Positions 9,337 to 21,516 are shown, numbered from the stretch's first letter. The stretch: 64,000 nt of DNA from Enterobacter sp. Bisph1 (GCF_000814905.1 NZ_JXAG01000052.1:175582-239581); one strand, 5' to 3'. Translations and numbers: made by a program. Notes: generated by a model not told the origin, from the sequence alone.

Positions 9337-12300
9337 TGCAGCTGTTACCGCCGGGCCGAACGGGCGGCCCTTCTCGTCTGTTTATTATGCGTCCGGTCGC
9401 CACCACGCTATTAATGGTGGCGATTCTGCTGGCCGGGATTATTGGCTATCGGTTCCTGCCGGTTTCCGCGCTGCCTGAAGTCGATTACCCGACCATTCAG
9501 GTGGTGACGCTCTACCCCGGTGCCAGCCCTGATGTGGTTACTTCGGCGATCACCGCACCGCTGGAGCGCCAGTTTGGTCAGATGTCCGGCCTAAAACAGA
9601 TGTCGTCGCAAAGCTCCGGCGGCGCGTCGGTGGTGACGTTACAGTTCCAGCTTAGCCTGCCGCTGGATGTGGCCGAACAGGAAGTGCAGGCGGCGATGAA
9701 CGCTGCCAACAGCCTGTTGCCGTCGGATCTGCCGAACCCACCGGTCTACAGCAAAGTGAACCCGGCGGATCCGCCGATTATGACCCTCGCCGTCACCTCT
9801 TCCGCCATGCCGATGACCCAGGTAGCAGATATGGTCGAAACGCGGGTGGCGCAGAAAATCTCGCAGGTTTCCGGCGTCGGCCTGGTTACCCTTTCCGGCG
9901 GCCAGCGCCCGGCGGTGCGCGTAAAACTCAATGCGCAGGCGATTGCCGCGCTGGGGCTGACCAGCGAAACTATTCGCAGCGCCATCACCAGTGCCAACGT
10001 CAACTCGGCGAAAGGCAGCCTCGACGGCCCAACGCGCGCGGTGACGCTGTCGGCCAACGATCAGATGCAGTCTGCCGAAGAGTATCGTCAGCTGATTATC
10101 GCCTATCAAAACGGTGCGCCGATCCGTCTGGGGGATATCGCCACCGTCGAACAGGGCGCGGAAAACAGCTGGCTTGGTGCCTGGGCCAATAAGCAGCAAG
10201 CGATAGTGTTGAACGTCCAGCGCCAGCCGGGGGCCAACATTATTGATACGGCGGACAATATCCGTACGCTGCTGCCACAGTTGAAGGAAAGCCTGCCGAA
10301 ATCCGTCACGGTGCAGGTACTTTCCGATCGCACCACCAATATTCGCGCCTCGGTCAACGATACGCAGTTTGAGTTGATGCTGGCGATTGCGCTGGTGGTG
10401 ATGATTATTTATGTTTTTCTGCGCAATATTCCGGCAACGATTATTCCCGGCGTTGCGGTGCCGCTGTCGCTGGTGGGTACGTTTGCGGCGATGGTGTTTC
10501 TCGATTTCTCCATTAACAACCTGACGCTGATGGCGCTGACCATTGCCACCGGCTTTGTGGTCGACGATGCGATTGTGGTCATTGAGAACATCTCGCGCTA
10601 TATCGAAAAAGGCGAAAAACCGCTGGCCGCAGCGTTGAAAGGCGCCGGTGAGATTGGCTTTACCATTATTTCACTCACCTTCTCGCTGATCGCGGTACTG
10701 ATCCCGCTGCTGTTTATGGGCGATATTGTCGGTCGCCTGTTCCGCGAGTTCGCCGTCACGCTGGCGATAGCTATCCTTATTTCCGCCGTGGTCTCGTTAA
10801 CGCTGACGCCGATGATGTGCGCACGCATGCTTAGCGCCGAATCCTTACGCAAACAAAACCGCTTCTCGCGCGCCTCGGAGCGTTTTTTCGAGGGCGTGAT
10901 TGCCGCCTACGGCAGGCTGCTCAGTAAAGTGCTGAACCATCCGTGGCTGACGCTGAGCGTGGCAGTCGGCACGCTGTTGTTATCGGTGTTACTGTGGGTG
11001 GTGATTCCGAAAGGCTTCTTCCCGGTACAGGATAACGGCATTATCCAGGGTACTTTGCAGGCACCGCAATCGGCCTCCTTCGCCAGCATGGCCGAGCGCC
11101 AACGCCAGGTTGCGGATATTATTCTGCGCGATCCGGCCGTGGAAAGCCTGACCTCGTTTGTCGGCGTCGATGGTACCAACCCGTCGCTGAACAGCGCGCG
11201 GCTGCAAATTAACCTCAAATCTCTCGACGATCGTGACGATCGCGTCCAGCCAGTGATTGAACGTTTGCAGCAGGCGGCGGCGAAAATACCCGGCGTCTCG
11301 CTATACCTGCAGCCGACGCAGGATTTAACCATTGATACCACCGTCAGCCGCACGCAGTATCAGTTCACCTTACAGGCAAATTCACTGGATGCCCTGAGTA
11401 CCTGGGTGCCGCAGCTGGTGAGTAAACTGCAAGGACAGCCGCAGCTGGCGGATGTCAGCAGCGACTGGCAGGACAAAGGGCTGGTGGCGTATGTGAATGT
11501 CGATCGCGACAGCGCCAGCCGCCTTGGCATTTCGATGGCGGATGTTGATAACGCCCTGTATAACGCTTTTGGCCAAAGGCTTATCTCAACCATTTACACC
11601 CAGGCTAACCAGTATCGCGTGGTGCTGGAGCATGATACGGCGCAAACGCCGGGGCTGGCGGGGCTGGATAATATTCGCCTCACCAGCAGCGATGGCGGTA
11701 TCGTCCCGCTGTCGTCTATCGCCAAAGTGGAGCAGCGCTATGCGCCGCTGAGCATTAATCATCTGGATCAGTTCCCGTCGACCACCATCTCGTTTAACGT
11801 CGCCGAAGGCTATTCCCTTGGCGATGCGGTACAGGCGGTAATGGACAGCGAAAAGACCCTTCACTTTCCGACGGATATCACCACCCAATTCCAGGGCAGC
11901 ACGCTGGCATTCCAGGCGGCGCTGGGCAGCACTATCTGGCTGATTGTCGCGGCGGTGGCGGCGATGTATATCGTGCTCGGCGTGCTGTATGAGAGCTTTA
12001 TCCACCCGATCACCATTCTGTCAACGCTGCCCACCGCCGGCGTTGGTGCGCTGCTGGCGCTGATGATTTCCGGTAGCGCGCTGGATGTGATTGCCATCAT
12101 CGGCATTATTCTGCTTATCGGTATTGTGAAGAAAAACGCCATCATGATGATCGACTTTGCCCTCGCCGCCGAGCGCGAAGAGGGAATGTCGCCGCGCGAT
12201 GCTATTTTCCAGGCCTGTTTACTGCGTTTTCGCCCGATCCTGATGACCACGCTGGCGGCGCTGCTCGGCGCGCTGCCGCTGATGCTCAGCACCGGCGTCG

Positions 12301-12458
12301 GCGCGGAGCTACGTCGCCCGCTGGGCATTGGCATGGTCGGCGGCCTGCTGGTCAGCCAGGTGCTGACGCTATTTACCACGCCGGTGATTTATCTGCTGTT
12401 TGACCGCCTGGCGCTGGCGGTGAAAAAGCGCTTCCCGCGCCGTGAAGAGGAGGCGTAA
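9336..12458 (+). CDS. mdtB: MdtB, RND efflux transporter subunit
   Basis: Proton-driven RND pump of the inner membrane that works as a heteromultimer with MdtC. The 1040 residues equal the E. coli length. Typical RND layout: an N-terminal helix, a large periplasmic loop, helices 2-6 with the [25 protein letters not shown] segment carrying the relay aspartates, a second periplasmic loop, and C-terminal helices with [18 protein letters not shown]. It abuts mdtC directly: its TAA is followed immediately by the mdtC GTG. Confidence 0.97.
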   Translation: MQLLPPGRTGGPSRLFIMRPVATTLLMVAILLAGIIGYRFLPVSALPEVDYPTIQVVTLYPGASPDVVTSAITAPLERQFGQMSGLKQMSSQSSGGASVVTLQFQLSLPLDVAEQEVQAAMNAANSLLPSDLPNPPVYSKVNPADPPIMTLAVTSSAMPMTQVADMVETRVAQKISQVSGVGLVTLSGGQRPAVRVKLNAQAIAALGLTSETIRSAITSANVNSAKGSLDGPTRAVTLSANDQMQSAEEYRQLIIAYQNGAPIRLGDIATVEQGAENSWLGAWANKQQAIVLNVQRQPGANIIDTADNIRTLLPQLKESLPKSVTVQVLSDRTTNIRASVNDTQFELMLAIALVVMIIYVFLRNIPATIIPGVAVPLSLVGTFAAMVFLDFSINNLTLMALTIATGFVVDDAIVVIENISRYIEKGEKPLAAALKGAGEIGFTIISLTFSLIAVLIPLLFMGDIVGRLFREFAVTLAIAILISAVVSLTLTPMMCARMLSAESLRKQNRFSRASERFFEGVIAAYGRLLSKVLNHPWLTLSVAVGTLLLSVLLWVVIPKGFFPVQDNGIIQGTLQAPQSASFASMAERQRQVADIILRDPAVESLTSFVGVDGTNPSLNSARLQINLKSLDDRDDRVQPVIERLQQAAAKIPGVSLYLQPTQDLTIDTTVSRTQYQFTLQANSLDALSTWVPQLVSKLQGQPQLADVSSDWQDKGLVAYVNVDRDSASRLGISMADVDNALYNAFGQRLISTIYTQANQYRVVLEHDTAQTPGLAGLDNIRLTSSDGGIVPLSSIAKVEQRYAPLSINHLDQFPSTTISFNVAEGYSLGDAVQAVMDSEKTLHFPTDITTQFQGSTLAFQAALGSTIWLIVAAVAAMYIVLGVLYESFIHPITILSTLPTAGVGALLALMISGSALDVIAIIGIILLIGIVKKNAIMMIDFALAAEREEGMSPRDAIFQACLLRFRPILMTTLAALLGALPLMLSTGVGAELRRPLGIGMVGGLLVSQVLTLFTTPVIYLLFDRLALAVKKRFPRREEEA

Positions 12459-15400
12459 GTGAAGTTTTTCGCCCTCTTCATTTACCGCCCGGTGGCGACG
12501 ATTCTGATTTCACTCGCCATTACCCTGTGCGGCATTCTCGGCTTCCGCCTGCTGCCTGTCGCCCCGCTACCGCAGGTCGATTTTCCGGTGATTATGGTCA
12601 GCGCCTCGCTGCCCGGCGCATCGCCGGAAACGATGGCCTCTTCCGTCGCTACGCCGCTGGAACGCTCATTGGGACGTATCGCCGGGGTCAATGAAATGAC
12701 CTCATCGAGCTCCCTGGGCAGCACGCGCATAATTCTGGAATTTAAGTTCGATCGCGATATCAACGGCGCAGCGCGCGATGTGCAGGCGGCGATTAACGCC
12801 GCGCAAAACCTGTTACCAAGCGGTATGCCCAGCCGTCCGACCTACCGCAAGGCCAACCCGTCCGCTGCGCCAATCATGATCCTGACGCTAACGTCGGATA
12901 CCTATTCCCAGGAGCAGCTGTACGACTTTGCTTCGACGAAGCTGGCGCAGACTATTGCGCAGATTGACGGCGTGGGCGACGTGGATGTCGGCGGCAGTTC
13001 CCTGCCTGCGGTGCGCGTGGATTTAAATCCGCAGGCGCTGTTCAACCAGGGCGTTTCGCTGGACGCGGTGCGCACGGCTATCAGCAATGCTAACGTGCGT
13101 AAACCGCAGGGCGCGCTGGAAGATGGCGCGCACCGCTGGCAGGTGCAAACCAATGACGAGCTGAAAACCGCCGCGCAATACCAGCCGCTGATTATCCATT
13201 ACAAAAACGGCGCGGCGGTGCGCTTAAGCGATGTCGCCACGGTTAGCGACTCGGTGCAGGATCTGCGTAACGCCGGGATGACCAATGCGAAACCCGCCAT
13301 CTTGCTGATGATCCGCAAGCTCCCCGAAGCCAATATTATTCAGACCGTCGACAGCATTCGCGCGCGCTTACCGGAACTGCAGCAGAACATTCCGGCGGCA
13401 ATTGATTTGCAAATCGCTCAGGATCGCTCGCCGACCATTCGCGCGTCGCTGGCAGAGGTCGAAGAGACGCTGATTATCTCCGTGGCGTTGGTTATCCTCG
13501 TGGTGTTCCTGTTTTTGCGCTCGGGCCGCGCGACGCTGATTCCCGCCGTCGCCGTTCCCGTGTCGCTTATCGGCACCTTTGCCGCGATGTATTTATGCGG
13601 CTTTAGCCTCAATAACCTGTCGCTGATGGCGTTGACCATCGCCACGGGGTTTGTCGTCGATGACGCCATTGTGGTGCTGGAGAATATCTCCCGTCATCTT
13701 GAAGCGGGCGTTAAGCCGCTACAGGCGGCGCTGCAGGGTACGCGGGAAGTCGGCTTTACGGTGCTGTCAATGAGCCTGTCGCTGGTGGCGGTATTCCTGC
13801 CGCTGCTGCTAATGGCGGGGCTGCCGGGGCGTCTGCTGCGTGAGTTCGCCGTGACGCTTTCGGTGGCGATAGGCATTTCGCTGGTCATTTCTCTGACGCT
13901 GACGCCCATGATGTGCGGCTGGTTGTTAAAAGCCCACAAACCGCGCGAACGCCGCCGGGAACGAGGCGTTGGTCGGCTGCTGATCGCGCTCCAGCAACAG
14001 TATGCCCGCTCGCTAAAGTGGGCGCTGAACCACGCGCGGCTGGTAGGGCTGGTACTGCTGGGCACGATCGCGCTAAATATCTGGCTCTATATCTCGATTC
14101 CGAAAACCTTCTTCCCGGAGCAGGATACCGGCGTGCTGATGGGCGGTATTCAGGCCGATCAGAGCATTTCGTTCCAGGCGATGCGCGGCAAGCTGCAGGA
14201 CTTTATGAAGATCATTCGCGACGATCCGGCGGTGGATAACGTCACCGGCTTTACCGGCGGTTCGCGGGTCAACAGCGGGATGATGTTTATTACCCTCAAG
14301 CCTCGCGATGTGCGTAATGCCACGGCACAACAGGTGATTGACCGTTTGCGCGGCAAGCTGGCAAAAGAGCCGGGCGCGAGCCTGTTTTTGATGGCCGTGC
14401 AGGATATTCGTGTCGGCGGACGCCAGGCCAACGCCAGCTACCAGTTCGCATTACTGTCGGACGATCTTAGCGCCCTGCGTGAATGGGAGCCTAAAATTCG
14501 CAAAGCGCTGGCCGCGTTGCCGGAGCTGACGGACGTTAACTCCGATCAGCAGGATAACGGCGCGGAGATGAATCTGGTCTACGATCGCGAAACGATGTCG
14601 CGCCTCGGTATCAGCGTCCAGGCGGCGAACAGCCTGTTGAATAACGCCTTTGGTCAACGGCAAATCTCCACCATTTACCAGCCGCTGAATCAATATAAAG
14701 TGGTGATGGAAGTCGACCGGCGCTATAGCCAGGATATTAGCGCGCTGGATAAGATGTACGTCATCAATAGCGAAGGCAAAACTATCCCGCTCTCCTATTT
14801 CGCCCGCTGGCAGCCGGCTAACGCGCCGCTGTCGGTCAACCATCAGGGGCTGTCGGCGGCCTCGACCATTGCCTTTAACTTAGCGACGGGAACCTCGCTG
14901 TCGCAGGCCAGCGACGCAATCAACCGCGCGATGACCCAGCTCGGTGTGCCTTCAAGCGTGCGCGGCAGCTTTGCCGGTACTGCGCAGGTATTCCAGCAGA
15001 CGATGAACTCGCAGGTGATCCTGATTCTGGCGGCGATTGCCGCGGTCTATATTGTGCTGGGGATGCTGTACGAAAGTTATGTGCACCCGCTGACCATTCT
15101 CTCTACCCTCCCCTCAGCGGGCGTGGGCGCGCTGCTGGCGCTGGAGCTGTTTGGCGCGCCGTTCAGTTTGATCGCCTTAATTGGCATTATGCTGCTCATT
15201 GGTATCGTGAAGAAAAATGCGATTATGATGGTCGACTTCGCCCTCGAGGCGCAGCGCCAGGGGAATCTGAGCGCCGAAGAGGCCATATTCCAGGCCTGCC
15301 TGCTGCGTTTTCGCCCGATTATGATGACCACGCTGGCAGCTTTGTTTGGCGCGCTGCCGCTGGTTATCTCCGGCGGCGATGGTTCCGAACTGCGTCAGCC

Positions 15401-15536
15401 TCTCGGCATCACTATCGTGGGCGGGCTGGTGATGAGCCAGCTCCTGACGCTATACACTACGCCGGTGGTCTATCTCTTTTTCGACCGCCTGCGCCTGCGT
15501 TTTCGTCGACAGCAAACGGAGCCGGTAAGTGAATGA
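12459..15536 (+). CDS. mdtC: MdtC, RND efflux transporter subunit
   Basis: Second RND subunit of MdtABC, 1025 residues as in E. coli. It starts at a GTG immediately after the mdtB stop. It repeats the RND architecture of MdtB ([15 protein letters not shown] and [18 protein letters not shown] motifs), so the pair arose by duplication. The mdtC stop overlaps the mdtD start in ATGA, a typical re-initiation junction. Confidence 0.97.
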   Translation: MKFFALFIYRPVATILISLAITLCGILGFRLLPVAPLPQVDFPVIMVSASLPGASPETMASSVATPLERSLGRIAGVNEMTSSSSLGSTRIILEFKFDRDINGAARDVQAAINAAQNLLPSGMPSRPTYRKANPSAAPIMILTLTSDTYSQEQLYDFASTKLAQTIAQIDGVGDVDVGGSSLPAVRVDLNPQALFNQGVSLDAVRTAISNANVRKPQGALEDGAHRWQVQTNDELKTAAQYQPLIIHYKNGAAVRLSDVATVSDSVQDLRNAGMTNAKPAILLMIRKLPEANIIQTVDSIRARLPELQQNIPAAIDLQIAQDRSPTIRASLAEVEETLIISVALVILVVFLFLRSGRATLIPAVAVPVSLIGTFAAMYLCGFSLNNLSLMALTIATGFVVDDAIVVLENISRHLEAGVKPLQAALQGTREVGFTVLSMSLSLVAVFLPLLLMAGLPGRLLREFAVTLSVAIGISLVISLTLTPMMCGWLLKAHKPRERRRERGVGRLLIALQQQYARSLKWALNHARLVGLVLLGTIALNIWLYISIPKTFFPEQDTGVLMGGIQADQSISFQAMRGKLQDFMKIIRDDPAVDNVTGFTGGSRVNSGMMFITLKPRDVRNATAQQVIDRLRGKLAKEPGASLFLMAVQDIRVGGRQANASYQFALLSDDLSALREWEPKIRKALAALPELTDVNSDQQDNGAEMNLVYDRETMSRLGISVQAANSLLNNAFGQRQISTIYQPLNQYKVVMEVDRRYSQDISALDKMYVINSEGKTIPLSYFARWQPANAPLSVNHQGLSAASTIAFNLATGTSLSQASDAINRAMTQLGVPSSVRGSFAGTAQVFQQTMNSQVILILAAIAAVYIVLGMLYESYVHPLTILSTLPSAGVGALLALELFGAPFSLIALIGIMLLIGIVKKNAIMMVDFALEAQRQGNLSAEEAIFQACLLRFRPIMMTTLAALFGALPLVISGGDGSELRQPLGITIVGGLVMSQLLTLYTTPVVYLFFDRLRLRFRRQQTEPVSE

Positions 15537-16948
15537 ATGACCTGCCGAAAAATATCCGCTGGCAGCTATGGATCGTCGCGCTTGGCTTTTTTATGCAATC
15601 GCTGGATATCACCATTGTCAATACCGCCCTCCCGTCGATGGCGAAAAGCCTCGGAGAGAGCCCGCTGCATATGCATATGGTGGTGGTTGCCTATGTGCTG
15701 ACGGTGGCGGTGATGCTGCCCGCCAGCGGCTGGCTGGCGGATCGGATCGGCGTGCGTAACATCTTCTTTGCCGCCATCGTGCTGTTCACCACCGGTTCGC
15801 TGTTTTGCGCCCAGGCCGCGACCCTCGATCATTTGGTGATGGCGCGCGTGCTGCAAGGGGTGGGCGGCGCGATGATGGTACCGGTCGGTAGACTAACGGT
15901 GCTGAAAATCGTCCCGCGGGATCAATATATGGCGGCGATGACCTTTGTCACCATTCCGGGGCAGATTGGCCCGCTGCTTGGCCCGGCCCTCGGCGGCGTG
16001 CTGGTGGAGTATGCCTCCTGGCACTGGATCTTCCTGATTAATCTGCCGGTGGGCATTGTGGGCGCCATAGCGACGCTGTGGCTGATGCCGAACTACACCT
16101 TACAAACTCGCCGTTTCGATATGGCGGGTTTTGTGCTGCTGGCCTGCGCAATGGCAACGTTGACGCTGGCCCTTGACGGTAATCGCGGACTGGGCCTCGC
16201 CAGCGGGCAGCTCATCGCGCTGATCGCCGTGGGCGTCGCGGCGATTCTCTTTTATCTGCTGCATGCCCGAGGCAACGACAGCGCGTTGTTTAACCTGCGC
16301 TTATTCCGTACGCGCTCTTTTTCGCTGGGTCTGGCGGGCAGCTTCGCCGGGCGTATCGGCAGCGGTATGCTGCCGTTTATGACGCCGGTGTTTTTGCAGA
16401 TTGGCCTCGGTTTTTCGCCATTTCACGCCGGGCTGATGATGATGCCGATGGTGCTCGGCAGCATGGGCATGAAACGCATGGTGGTGCAGTTGGTTAACCG
16501 CTTTGGCTACCGGCGCTCGCTGGTTTACTCGACGCTTGGGCTGGCCGTCATTAGCCTGCTGTTTATGGCCACCGCCCTGCTCGGCTGGTTTTATCTGTTG
16601 CCGGTGGTGCTGTTCTGCCAGGGGATGATTAACTCCATCCGTTTCTCATCAATGAATACCCTGACGCTAAAAGATCTGCCCGATGAGCTGGCCAGCGGTG
16701 GCAACAGCTTGCTGTCAATGATCATGCAGTTGTCGATGAGTATTGGCGTCAGCGTTGCCGGGCTGCTGCTCGGCGCGTTTGGTCAGCAACATTTATCTGC
16801 CGACAGCGGTGTCGCACATCATCTGTTCCTGTATGTCTATCTCAGCATGGCGGCAATTATTGCCCTCCCGGCTGTTATCTTCGCCCGCGTTTCCAATGAC
16901 GCCGGTCAGAACGTGGTGATTGCCCGCCGCAACAGGAGAACACCATGA
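15533..16948 (+). CDS. mdtD: MdtD, major facilitator superfamily transporter
   Basis: Putative DHA2-type MFS exporter of the inner membrane with about 14 hydrophobic segments in 471 residues. The N-terminus [20 protein letters not shown] is the hallmark of the DHA2 family. MdtD (IceT) has been implicated in iron-citrate export in related bacteria; it is not needed for MdtABC pumping. Its start overlaps the mdtC stop by 4 bp and its stop overlaps the baeS start by 4 bp. Confidence 0.94.
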   Translation: MNDLPKNIRWQLWIVALGFFMQSLDITIVNTALPSMAKSLGESPLHMHMVVVAYVLTVAVMLPASGWLADRIGVRNIFFAAIVLFTTGSLFCAQAATLDHLVMARVLQGVGGAMMVPVGRLTVLKIVPRDQYMAAMTFVTIPGQIGPLLGPALGGVLVEYASWHWIFLINLPVGIVGAIATLWLMPNYTLQTRRFDMAGFVLLACAMATLTLALDGNRGLGLASGQLIALIAVGVAAILFYLLHARGNDSALFNLRLFRTRSFSLGLAGSFAGRIGSGMLPFMTPVFLQIGLGFSPFHAGLMMMPMVLGSMGMKRMVVQLVNRFGYRRSLVYSTLGLAVISLLFMATALLGWFYLLPVVLFCQGMINSIRFSSMNTLTLKDLPDELASGGNSLLSMIMQLSMSIGVSVAGLLLGAFGQQHLSADSGVAHHLFLYVYLSMAAIIALPAVIFARVSNDAGQNVVIARRNRRTP

Positions 16949-18459
16949 AAATATGGCGGCCGGGGATTACGGCCAAACTGTTTCTGGCGATTTTGGCCAC
17001 CTGTATCGTGCTGCTGATCACCATGCACTGGGCGGTGCGCATCAGCTTCGAACGCGGTTTTATTGATTACATCAAGCGCGGTAACGAACAGCGCCTGCAA
17101 ATGTTAAGCGACTCGCTGGCCGAGCAGTATGCGCAAAATGGTAGCTGGCAGTTTCTGCGCAATAACAACCGGGTGATTTTCCAGATCCTGCGATCCTTCG
17201 AACGGGATAACGACCACGAAGGTGAACCGCCTGGCGGCCCGCGACGCGAAATGGACAGACACTCTCGGCCGGAAGGAGATAGCGATATGCCGCCGCGCCA
17301 GGCAGGGGAAATGGAGCGTGAACGCGGCCCGCAGGGCCCGCCGGAGATGCCGCCGCACGGCTGGCGCACGCAATTTTGGGTCATTGACCAGGGCGAGAAC
17401 GTGCTGGTCGGTCCGCGTGCGCCGGTACCGCCGGATGGCACCCGCCGGGCGATTATTGTTAACAATGCCACCGTCGGCTGGGTGATCGCCTCGCCGATTG
17501 CGCGGCTGACGCGTAACACCGATATCAACTTTGACCGCCAGCAGCGGCGCACCAGCTGGCTGATTGTCGGTCTGGCCACGCTGCTTGCCGCGCTGGCAAC
17601 CTTTCCGCTGGCGCGCGGTTTGCTGGCGCCGGTCAAACGGCTGGTTGACGGTACTCACCGGCTGGCCTCCGGCGATTTCTCCACCCGCGTTAACCCCGGC
17701 AGCCAGGATGAACTGGGCCGGCTGGCACGCGACTTTAATCAGCTTGCCAGTACCCTTGAGCGCAATCAGCAGATGCGACGCGATTTTATGGCAGATATCT
17801 CCCATGAATTACGCACGCCGCTAGCGGTACTGCGCGGCGAGCTGGAGGCGATTCAGGATGGCGTGCGCCAGTTTACCCCGGAGTCGGTAGCCTCATTGCA
17901 GGCGGAAGTCGCTACCCTGACCAAGTTAGTAAACGACCTGCATCAACTGTCGATGTCCGACGAAGGGGCGCTGGCGTACCAGAAATCACACGTCGATGTG
18001 GTGACGCTGGTGGAAATTGCCGCCGGCGCGTTTCGTGAGCGTTATACCAGCCGCAACGTAGCGCTGGTGCTGGAACTGCTACCGAGGGCCACGGTGTTTG
18101 GCGATCCCGATCGCCTGATGCAGTTATTTAATAACCTGCTTGAAAATAGCCTGCGCTACACCGATGCCGGGGGTAAAACCCTTATCCAGATGACCACCCG
18201 TGAAAACACGCTGGTGTTATGTTTTGCCGACAGCGCGCCGGGCGTCAATGACGAGCAGCTCAAACGCCTGTTTGAGCGTTTTTATCGTACGGAAAGCTCG
18301 CGCAACCGCGCCAGCGGCGGCTCCGGGCTGGGGCTGGCTATCTGTTTTAATATTGTGGAAGCGCACGGTGGCGCTATCCATGCGGGGCACTCGCCATACG
18401 GCGGGGTTAGCATTACAGTTGAATTACCGCTTGAACGCGAAAACACGAGAGATGTATGA
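16945..18459 (+). CDS. baeS: BaeS sensor histidine kinase with enlarged periplasmic loop
   Basis: Inner-membrane sensor kinase of the BaeSR envelope-stress system, which phosphorylates BaeR. At 504 residues it is 37 longer than E. coli BaeS (467). The extra length is a Pro/Gly/Arg/Glu-rich stretch at about residues 90-128 ([13 protein letters not shown]... to [13 protein letters not shown]) in the periplasmic sensor between the two membrane segments. Downstream are a HAMP domain, the H-box [20 protein letters not shown] with the phospho-accepting His, the N-box [17 protein letters not shown] and the G-box GGSGLGLAI. It is joined to mdtD and baeR by ATGA overlaps. Confidence 0.96.
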   Translation: MKIWRPGITAKLFLAILATCIVLLITMHWAVRISFERGFIDYIKRGNEQRLQMLSDSLAEQYAQNGSWQFLRNNNRVIFQILRSFERDNDHEGEPPGGPRREMDRHSRPEGDSDMPPRQAGEMERERGPQGPPEMPPHGWRTQFWVIDQGENVLVGPRAPVPPDGTRRAIIVNNATVGWVIASPIARLTRNTDINFDRQQRRTSWLIVGLATLLAALATFPLARGLLAPVKRLVDGTHRLASGDFSTRVNPGSQDELGRLARDFNQLASTLERNQQMRRDFMADISHELRTPLAVLRGELEAIQDGVRQFTPESVASLQAEVATLTKLVNDLHQLSMSDEGALAYQKSHVDVVTLVEIAAGAFRERYTSRNVALVLELLPRATVFGDPDRLMQLFNNLLENSLRYTDAGGKTLIQMTTRENTLVLCFADSAPGVNDEQLKRLFERFYRTESSRNRASGGSGLGLAICFNIVEAHGGAIHAGHSPYGGVSITVELPLERENTRDV

Positions 18460-19178
18460 CTGAGTTACCGATTGATGAAAACACGCCACGCATCCTGGTT
18501 GTCGAAGACGAGCCGAAGCTGGGCCAGCTGTTGCTCGACTATCTGCGTGCGGCCAGCTACGCGCCGTCGCTGATAAGCCACGGCGATCGGGTTCTTGCAT
18601 ACGTGCGCCAGACCCCACCGGATCTGATCCTGCTGGATTTGATGCTTCCCGGTACGGACGGTTTAACCCTGTGTCGGGAGATCCGCCGCTTTTCCAACGT
18701 GCCGATAATTATGGTAACGGCGAAAATCGAAGAGATCGACCGCCTGCTGGGGCTGGAGATTGGTGCTGATGATTACATCTGCAAACCCTACAGCCCGCGT
18801 GAAGTGGTGGCGCGGGTGAAAACCATCCTTAGGCGCTGCAAACCGCAGCGCGAACTGCAGGCGCTGGACGCAGAAAGCCCGCTGATTGTCGATGAAGGGC
18901 GTTTCCAGGCCAGCTGGCATAACAAGCTTTTGGATCTGACCCCAGCCGAATTCCGCCTGCTGAAGACGCTTTCCAGCGAGCCGGGCAAAGTTTTCTCCCG
19001 CGAGCAGTTGCTTAACCATCTGTATGATGATTACCGCGTGGTGACCGACCGCACTATCGACAGCCATATTAAAAATCTGCGCCGCAAGCTGGAAACCCTC
19101 GACGAGGAGCAATCCTTTATTCGCGCGGTTTACGGCGTCGGCTACCGCTGGGAAGCCGACGCCTGCAAACTGGCGTAA
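18456..19178 (+). CDS. baeR: BaeR response regulator
   Basis: OmpR-family transcription factor that activates mdtA and other envelope-stress genes. The 240-residue protein has a receiver domain with acidic pocket VVEDEP, phospho-acceptor in [13 protein letters not shown] and the conserved Lys in [17 protein letters not shown] winged-helix DNA-binding domain follows ([11 protein letters not shown] to VYGVGYRWE). It ends the operon and is followed by a hairpin terminator. Confidence 0.97.
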   Translation: MTELPIDENTPRILVVEDEPKLGQLLLDYLRAASYAPSLISHGDRVLAYVRQTPPDLILLDLMLPGTDGLTLCREIRRFSNVPIIMVTAKIEEIDRLLGLEIGADDYICKPYSPREVVARVKTILRRCKPQRELQALDAESPLIVDEGRFQASWHNKLLDLTPAEFRLLKTLSSEPGKVFSREQLLNHLYDDYRVVTDRTIDSHIKNLRRKLETLDEEQSFIRAVYGVGYRWEADACKLA

Positions 19179-19182
19179 CGGA

Positions 19183-19210
19183 TGTCGGGCGCAATGCCCG
19201 ACACGGTTTT
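19183..19210 (+). terminator. mdtABCD-baeSR operon terminator
   Basis: Perfect 8-bp stem TGTCGGGC/GCCCGACA with loop GCAAT, followed by CGGTTTTA, starting five bases after the baeR stop. The tail overlaps the end of the convergent gene at 19209. Confidence 0.75.
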
Positions 19211-19667
19211 ATTTACGCAATAGCCGCTGTAAACGCTGTTCCTGCCACTGGTTAATCAGCCGGGCAAAGACAAAGATTCGCAACCCTTTTACCGCAATTA
19301 ACCCGCCCCAAATCGCGGCCACCCACAGCGACCAGTAACTTTGCGGCGAGAGGCTGCGATTAAGGAAAAACAGCACTACGCAGACCACCATCGCGCTGAC
19401 CAGCGCACGCCAGAAACCGCCCTCGGCGGCGAGTCGCTCCCGCGCCGCATGGATGCGCTGATCCAGCCCCTCTTCCCCCGCTTCGCACTGGCCGGAAAGC
19501 GCCGTTACGCTGACGCCGAACACCGCCGCCAGCGCGCTTAAGGTCTCAAGGGAAGGCTGATCGCCGTTTTCTATTCGCTGTACCGTTCTGACGCTCAGCG
19601 CCGCCATCTCCGCCAGTTGTTCCTGTGACCAGGCGCGGGCCAGACGTAATGCTTTTACGTTATTCAT
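19209..19667 (-). CDS. Cro/C1-type HTH protein with two membrane segments
   Basis: 152 residues. Residues 1-60 are an XRE-type helix-turn-helix (LARAWSQEQLAEMAALSVRTVQRIENG), then a short charged linker. Two hydrophobic segments (about 87-101 and 111-131) lie in the C-terminal half, which resembles the 2TM domain attached to some XRE regulators. It is probably a membrane-tethered DNA-binding regulator; its ligand and targets are unknown. It is a single gene, convergent with baeR, and not part of the E. coli K-12 arrangement here. The start is the ATG at 19667, preceded by AGGAGA. Confidence 0.75.
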   Translation of the reverse strand: MNNVKALRLARAWSQEQLAEMAALSVRTVQRIENGDQPSLETLSALAAVFGVSVTALSGQCEAGEEGLDQRIHAARERLAAEGGFWRALVSAMVVCVVLFFLNRSLSPQSYWSLWVAAIWGGLIAVKGLRIFVFARLINQWQEQRLQRLLRK

Positions 19668-20107
19668 TCTCTGTTCTCCTGTTAAATCCGGCCTGTAGTC
19701 TCTTGCAGACCCGCTGACTGCACCACGATCCCGACCTGACAGTAACCCGACAGCAGCCTGACAGCGCCCTCGGCCAGTATAAACCCGGCGACTGTTGTTT
19801 CGTTAACAATGACGCGATCCCCGGTATGATGACCGCCGTTTTTAGCGCGACGCAGTTTTTCGTCGCCACACGATAAGGAAAGGGGCAGTGAGGAAGTACG
19901 TTACGGCGCACTTAGGCTGCTGCTGGCGGCATTCACCTGCCGCGCCGATATAAGCGAAGCGCAGATGGCACTTACCTGCGCGTGGACTAACGCACGGGTT
20001 TACTCCCCCCGCGCGCGGCGCTACAATTCCCGCCCTAAATTTAAGGGATCTCCCCTACGGCCTCACTGCGGTGAGGCTATCTGACCTGTCATCAGAACGA
20101 GAACATC
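19668..20107. other. long leader and intergenic region upstream of trhP
   Basis: 440 bp without a standard gene. It contains divergent promoter space for the HTH gene and for trhP (a TACAAT hexamer near 20020 and the flanking C-rich run may belong to the latter). A short frame at 19888-19953 is listed separately. Confidence 0.45.
19888..19953 (+). CDS. possible 21-residue leader peptide upstream of trhP
   Basis: GTG at 19888 preceded by AAGGAAAGGGG at very good spacing. It encodes MRKYVTAHLGCCWRHSPAAP plus a final Ile and stops 155 bp upstream of trhP. The strong ribosome-binding site is the only support. It may be a translated leader or a chance frame. Confidence 0.22.
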   Translation: MRKYVTAHLGCCWRHSPAAPI

Positions 20108-21469
20108 ATGTTTAAACCGGAACTCCTCTCCCCGGCGGGAACGCTGAAGAATATGCGTTACGCTTTCGCCTATGGCGCAGATGCCGTCTACGCGGGCCAG
20201 CCGCGCTACTCCCTGCGCGTGCGCAATAACGAATTCAACCACGAAAATCTGCAAATCGGCATTAACGAAGCCCACGCGCTGGGTAAGCAGTTTTACGTGG
20301 TAGTGAATATTGCCCCGCATAACGCCAAGCTGAAAACGTTTATTCGCGACCTGCAGCCGGTGGTGGAGATGGGGCCGGATGCGCTGATTATGTCCGATCC
20401 GGGCCTGATCATGCTGGTGCGTGAACATTTCCCGCAGATGCCGATTCACCTTTCGGTACAGGCTAACGCCGTTAACTGGGCAACGGTGAAGTTTTGGCAG
20501 CAGATGGGTTTAAGCCGTGTGATCCTCTCCCGCGAACTGTCGCTGGAAGAGATTGCCGAGATCCGCGCCCAGGTGCCGGAGATGGAGATCGAGATTTTCG
20601 TTCATGGCGCGCTGTGCATGGCCTACTCCGGCCGCTGCCTGCTGTCGGGCTATATCAATAAGCGTGACCCGAACCAGGGAACCTGCACCAATGCCTGCCG
20701 CTGGGAGTACAACGTCCAGGAAGGGAAAGAGGACGCGGTAGGCAATATCGTGCATATCCAGGAGCCGATTCCGGTACAGAACATCGAACCAACCCTCGGC
20801 ATCGGCGCACCGACGGATAAAGTGTTTATGATTGAAGAGGCGCAGCGTCCGGGCGAGTATATGACCGCTTTCGAAGACGAGCACGGCACCTATATCATGA
20901 ACTCGAAAGATCTGCGCGCCATTGCCCATGTTGAACGTTTAACGCAGATGGGCGTGCATTCGCTGAAAATTGAAGGCCGCACCAAATCCTTCTACTACTG
21001 CGCGCGCACCGCGCAGGTCTATCGCAAAGCAATTGACGATGCCGCGGCGGGCAAGCCGTTTGATACCTCGCTGCTGGAGACGCTGGAAGGGCTGGCGCAC
21101 CGTGGTTATACCGAAGGTTTCCTGCGCCGCCACACCCATGATGATTACCAGAATTATGAGTACGGTTACTCCGTCTCCGAGCGCCAGCAGTTTGTCGGTG
21201 AATTTACCGGCGAGCGTAACGGCGCGCTGGCGGCGGTGGCGGTGAAAAATAAGTTCTCCGTGGGCGACAGCCTGGAGCTGATGACGCCGCAGGGCAACGT
21301 TAATTTCACGCTGGAGCATATGGAAAACGCCAAAGGCGAAGCCATGCCGGTGGCCCCAGGAGATGGTTATACCGTCTGGCTGCCTGTACCGCAGGATATG
21401 GCACTGGAATATGCGTTATTGATGCGTAATTTCACCGGGCAATCAACGCGTAACCCGCACGCAAAGTAA
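20108..21469 (+). CDS. trhP: tRNA hydroxylation protein TrhP (YegQ, U32 peptidase family)
   Basis: U32-family enzyme that in E. coli acts in prephenate-dependent formation of 5-hydroxyuridine at position 34 of tRNAs, the precursor of cmo5U. 453 residues, the E. coli length. The N-terminal barrel opens with ELLSPAGTLKNMRYAFAYGA, and the signature region carries the family cysteines (FVHGALCMAYSGRCLLSGYI and GTCTNACRWEY). A C-terminal beta domain follows. Monocistronic; cyaR lies immediately downstream on the same strand. Confidence 0.94.
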   Translation: MFKPELLSPAGTLKNMRYAFAYGADAVYAGQPRYSLRVRNNEFNHENLQIGINEAHALGKQFYVVVNIAPHNAKLKTFIRDLQPVVEMGPDALIMSDPGLIMLVREHFPQMPIHLSVQANAVNWATVKFWQQMGLSRVILSRELSLEEIAEIRAQVPEMEIEIFVHGALCMAYSGRCLLSGYINKRDPNQGTCTNACRWEYNVQEGKEDAVGNIVHIQEPIPVQNIEPTLGIGAPTDKVFMIEEAQRPGEYMTAFEDEHGTYIMNSKDLRAIAHVERLTQMGVHSLKIEGRTKSFYYCARTAQVYRKAIDDAAAGKPFDTSLLETLEGLAHRGYTEGFLRRHTHDDYQNYEYGYSVSERQQFVGEFTGERNGALAAVAVKNKFSVGDSLELMTPQGNVNFTLEHMENAKGEAMPVAPGDGYTVWLPVPQDMALEYALLMRNFTGQSTRNPHAK

Positions 21470-21500
21470 TTGAAGGGCGTTATTTTTTCGGCGCGAAATC

Positions 21501-21516
21501 TTAGAATCGGATCACA
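21501..21516 (+). promoter_or_regulatory. CRP site for cyaR
   Basis: TTAGA-ATCGGA-TCACA, a 16-bp CRP half-site pair with a perfect right half. It is centred about 42 bp upstream of the cyaR 5' end, the class II position. A TATTAT -10 element follows at 21538-21543. In E. coli, cyaR is activated by cAMP-CRP, so both spacing and sequence fit. Confidence 0.7.

Noticed and set aside
8101..19178. Acquired multidrug-resistance locus
   Set aside because: mdtABCD-baeSR is a core enterobacterial operon with backbone composition and E. coli gene order.
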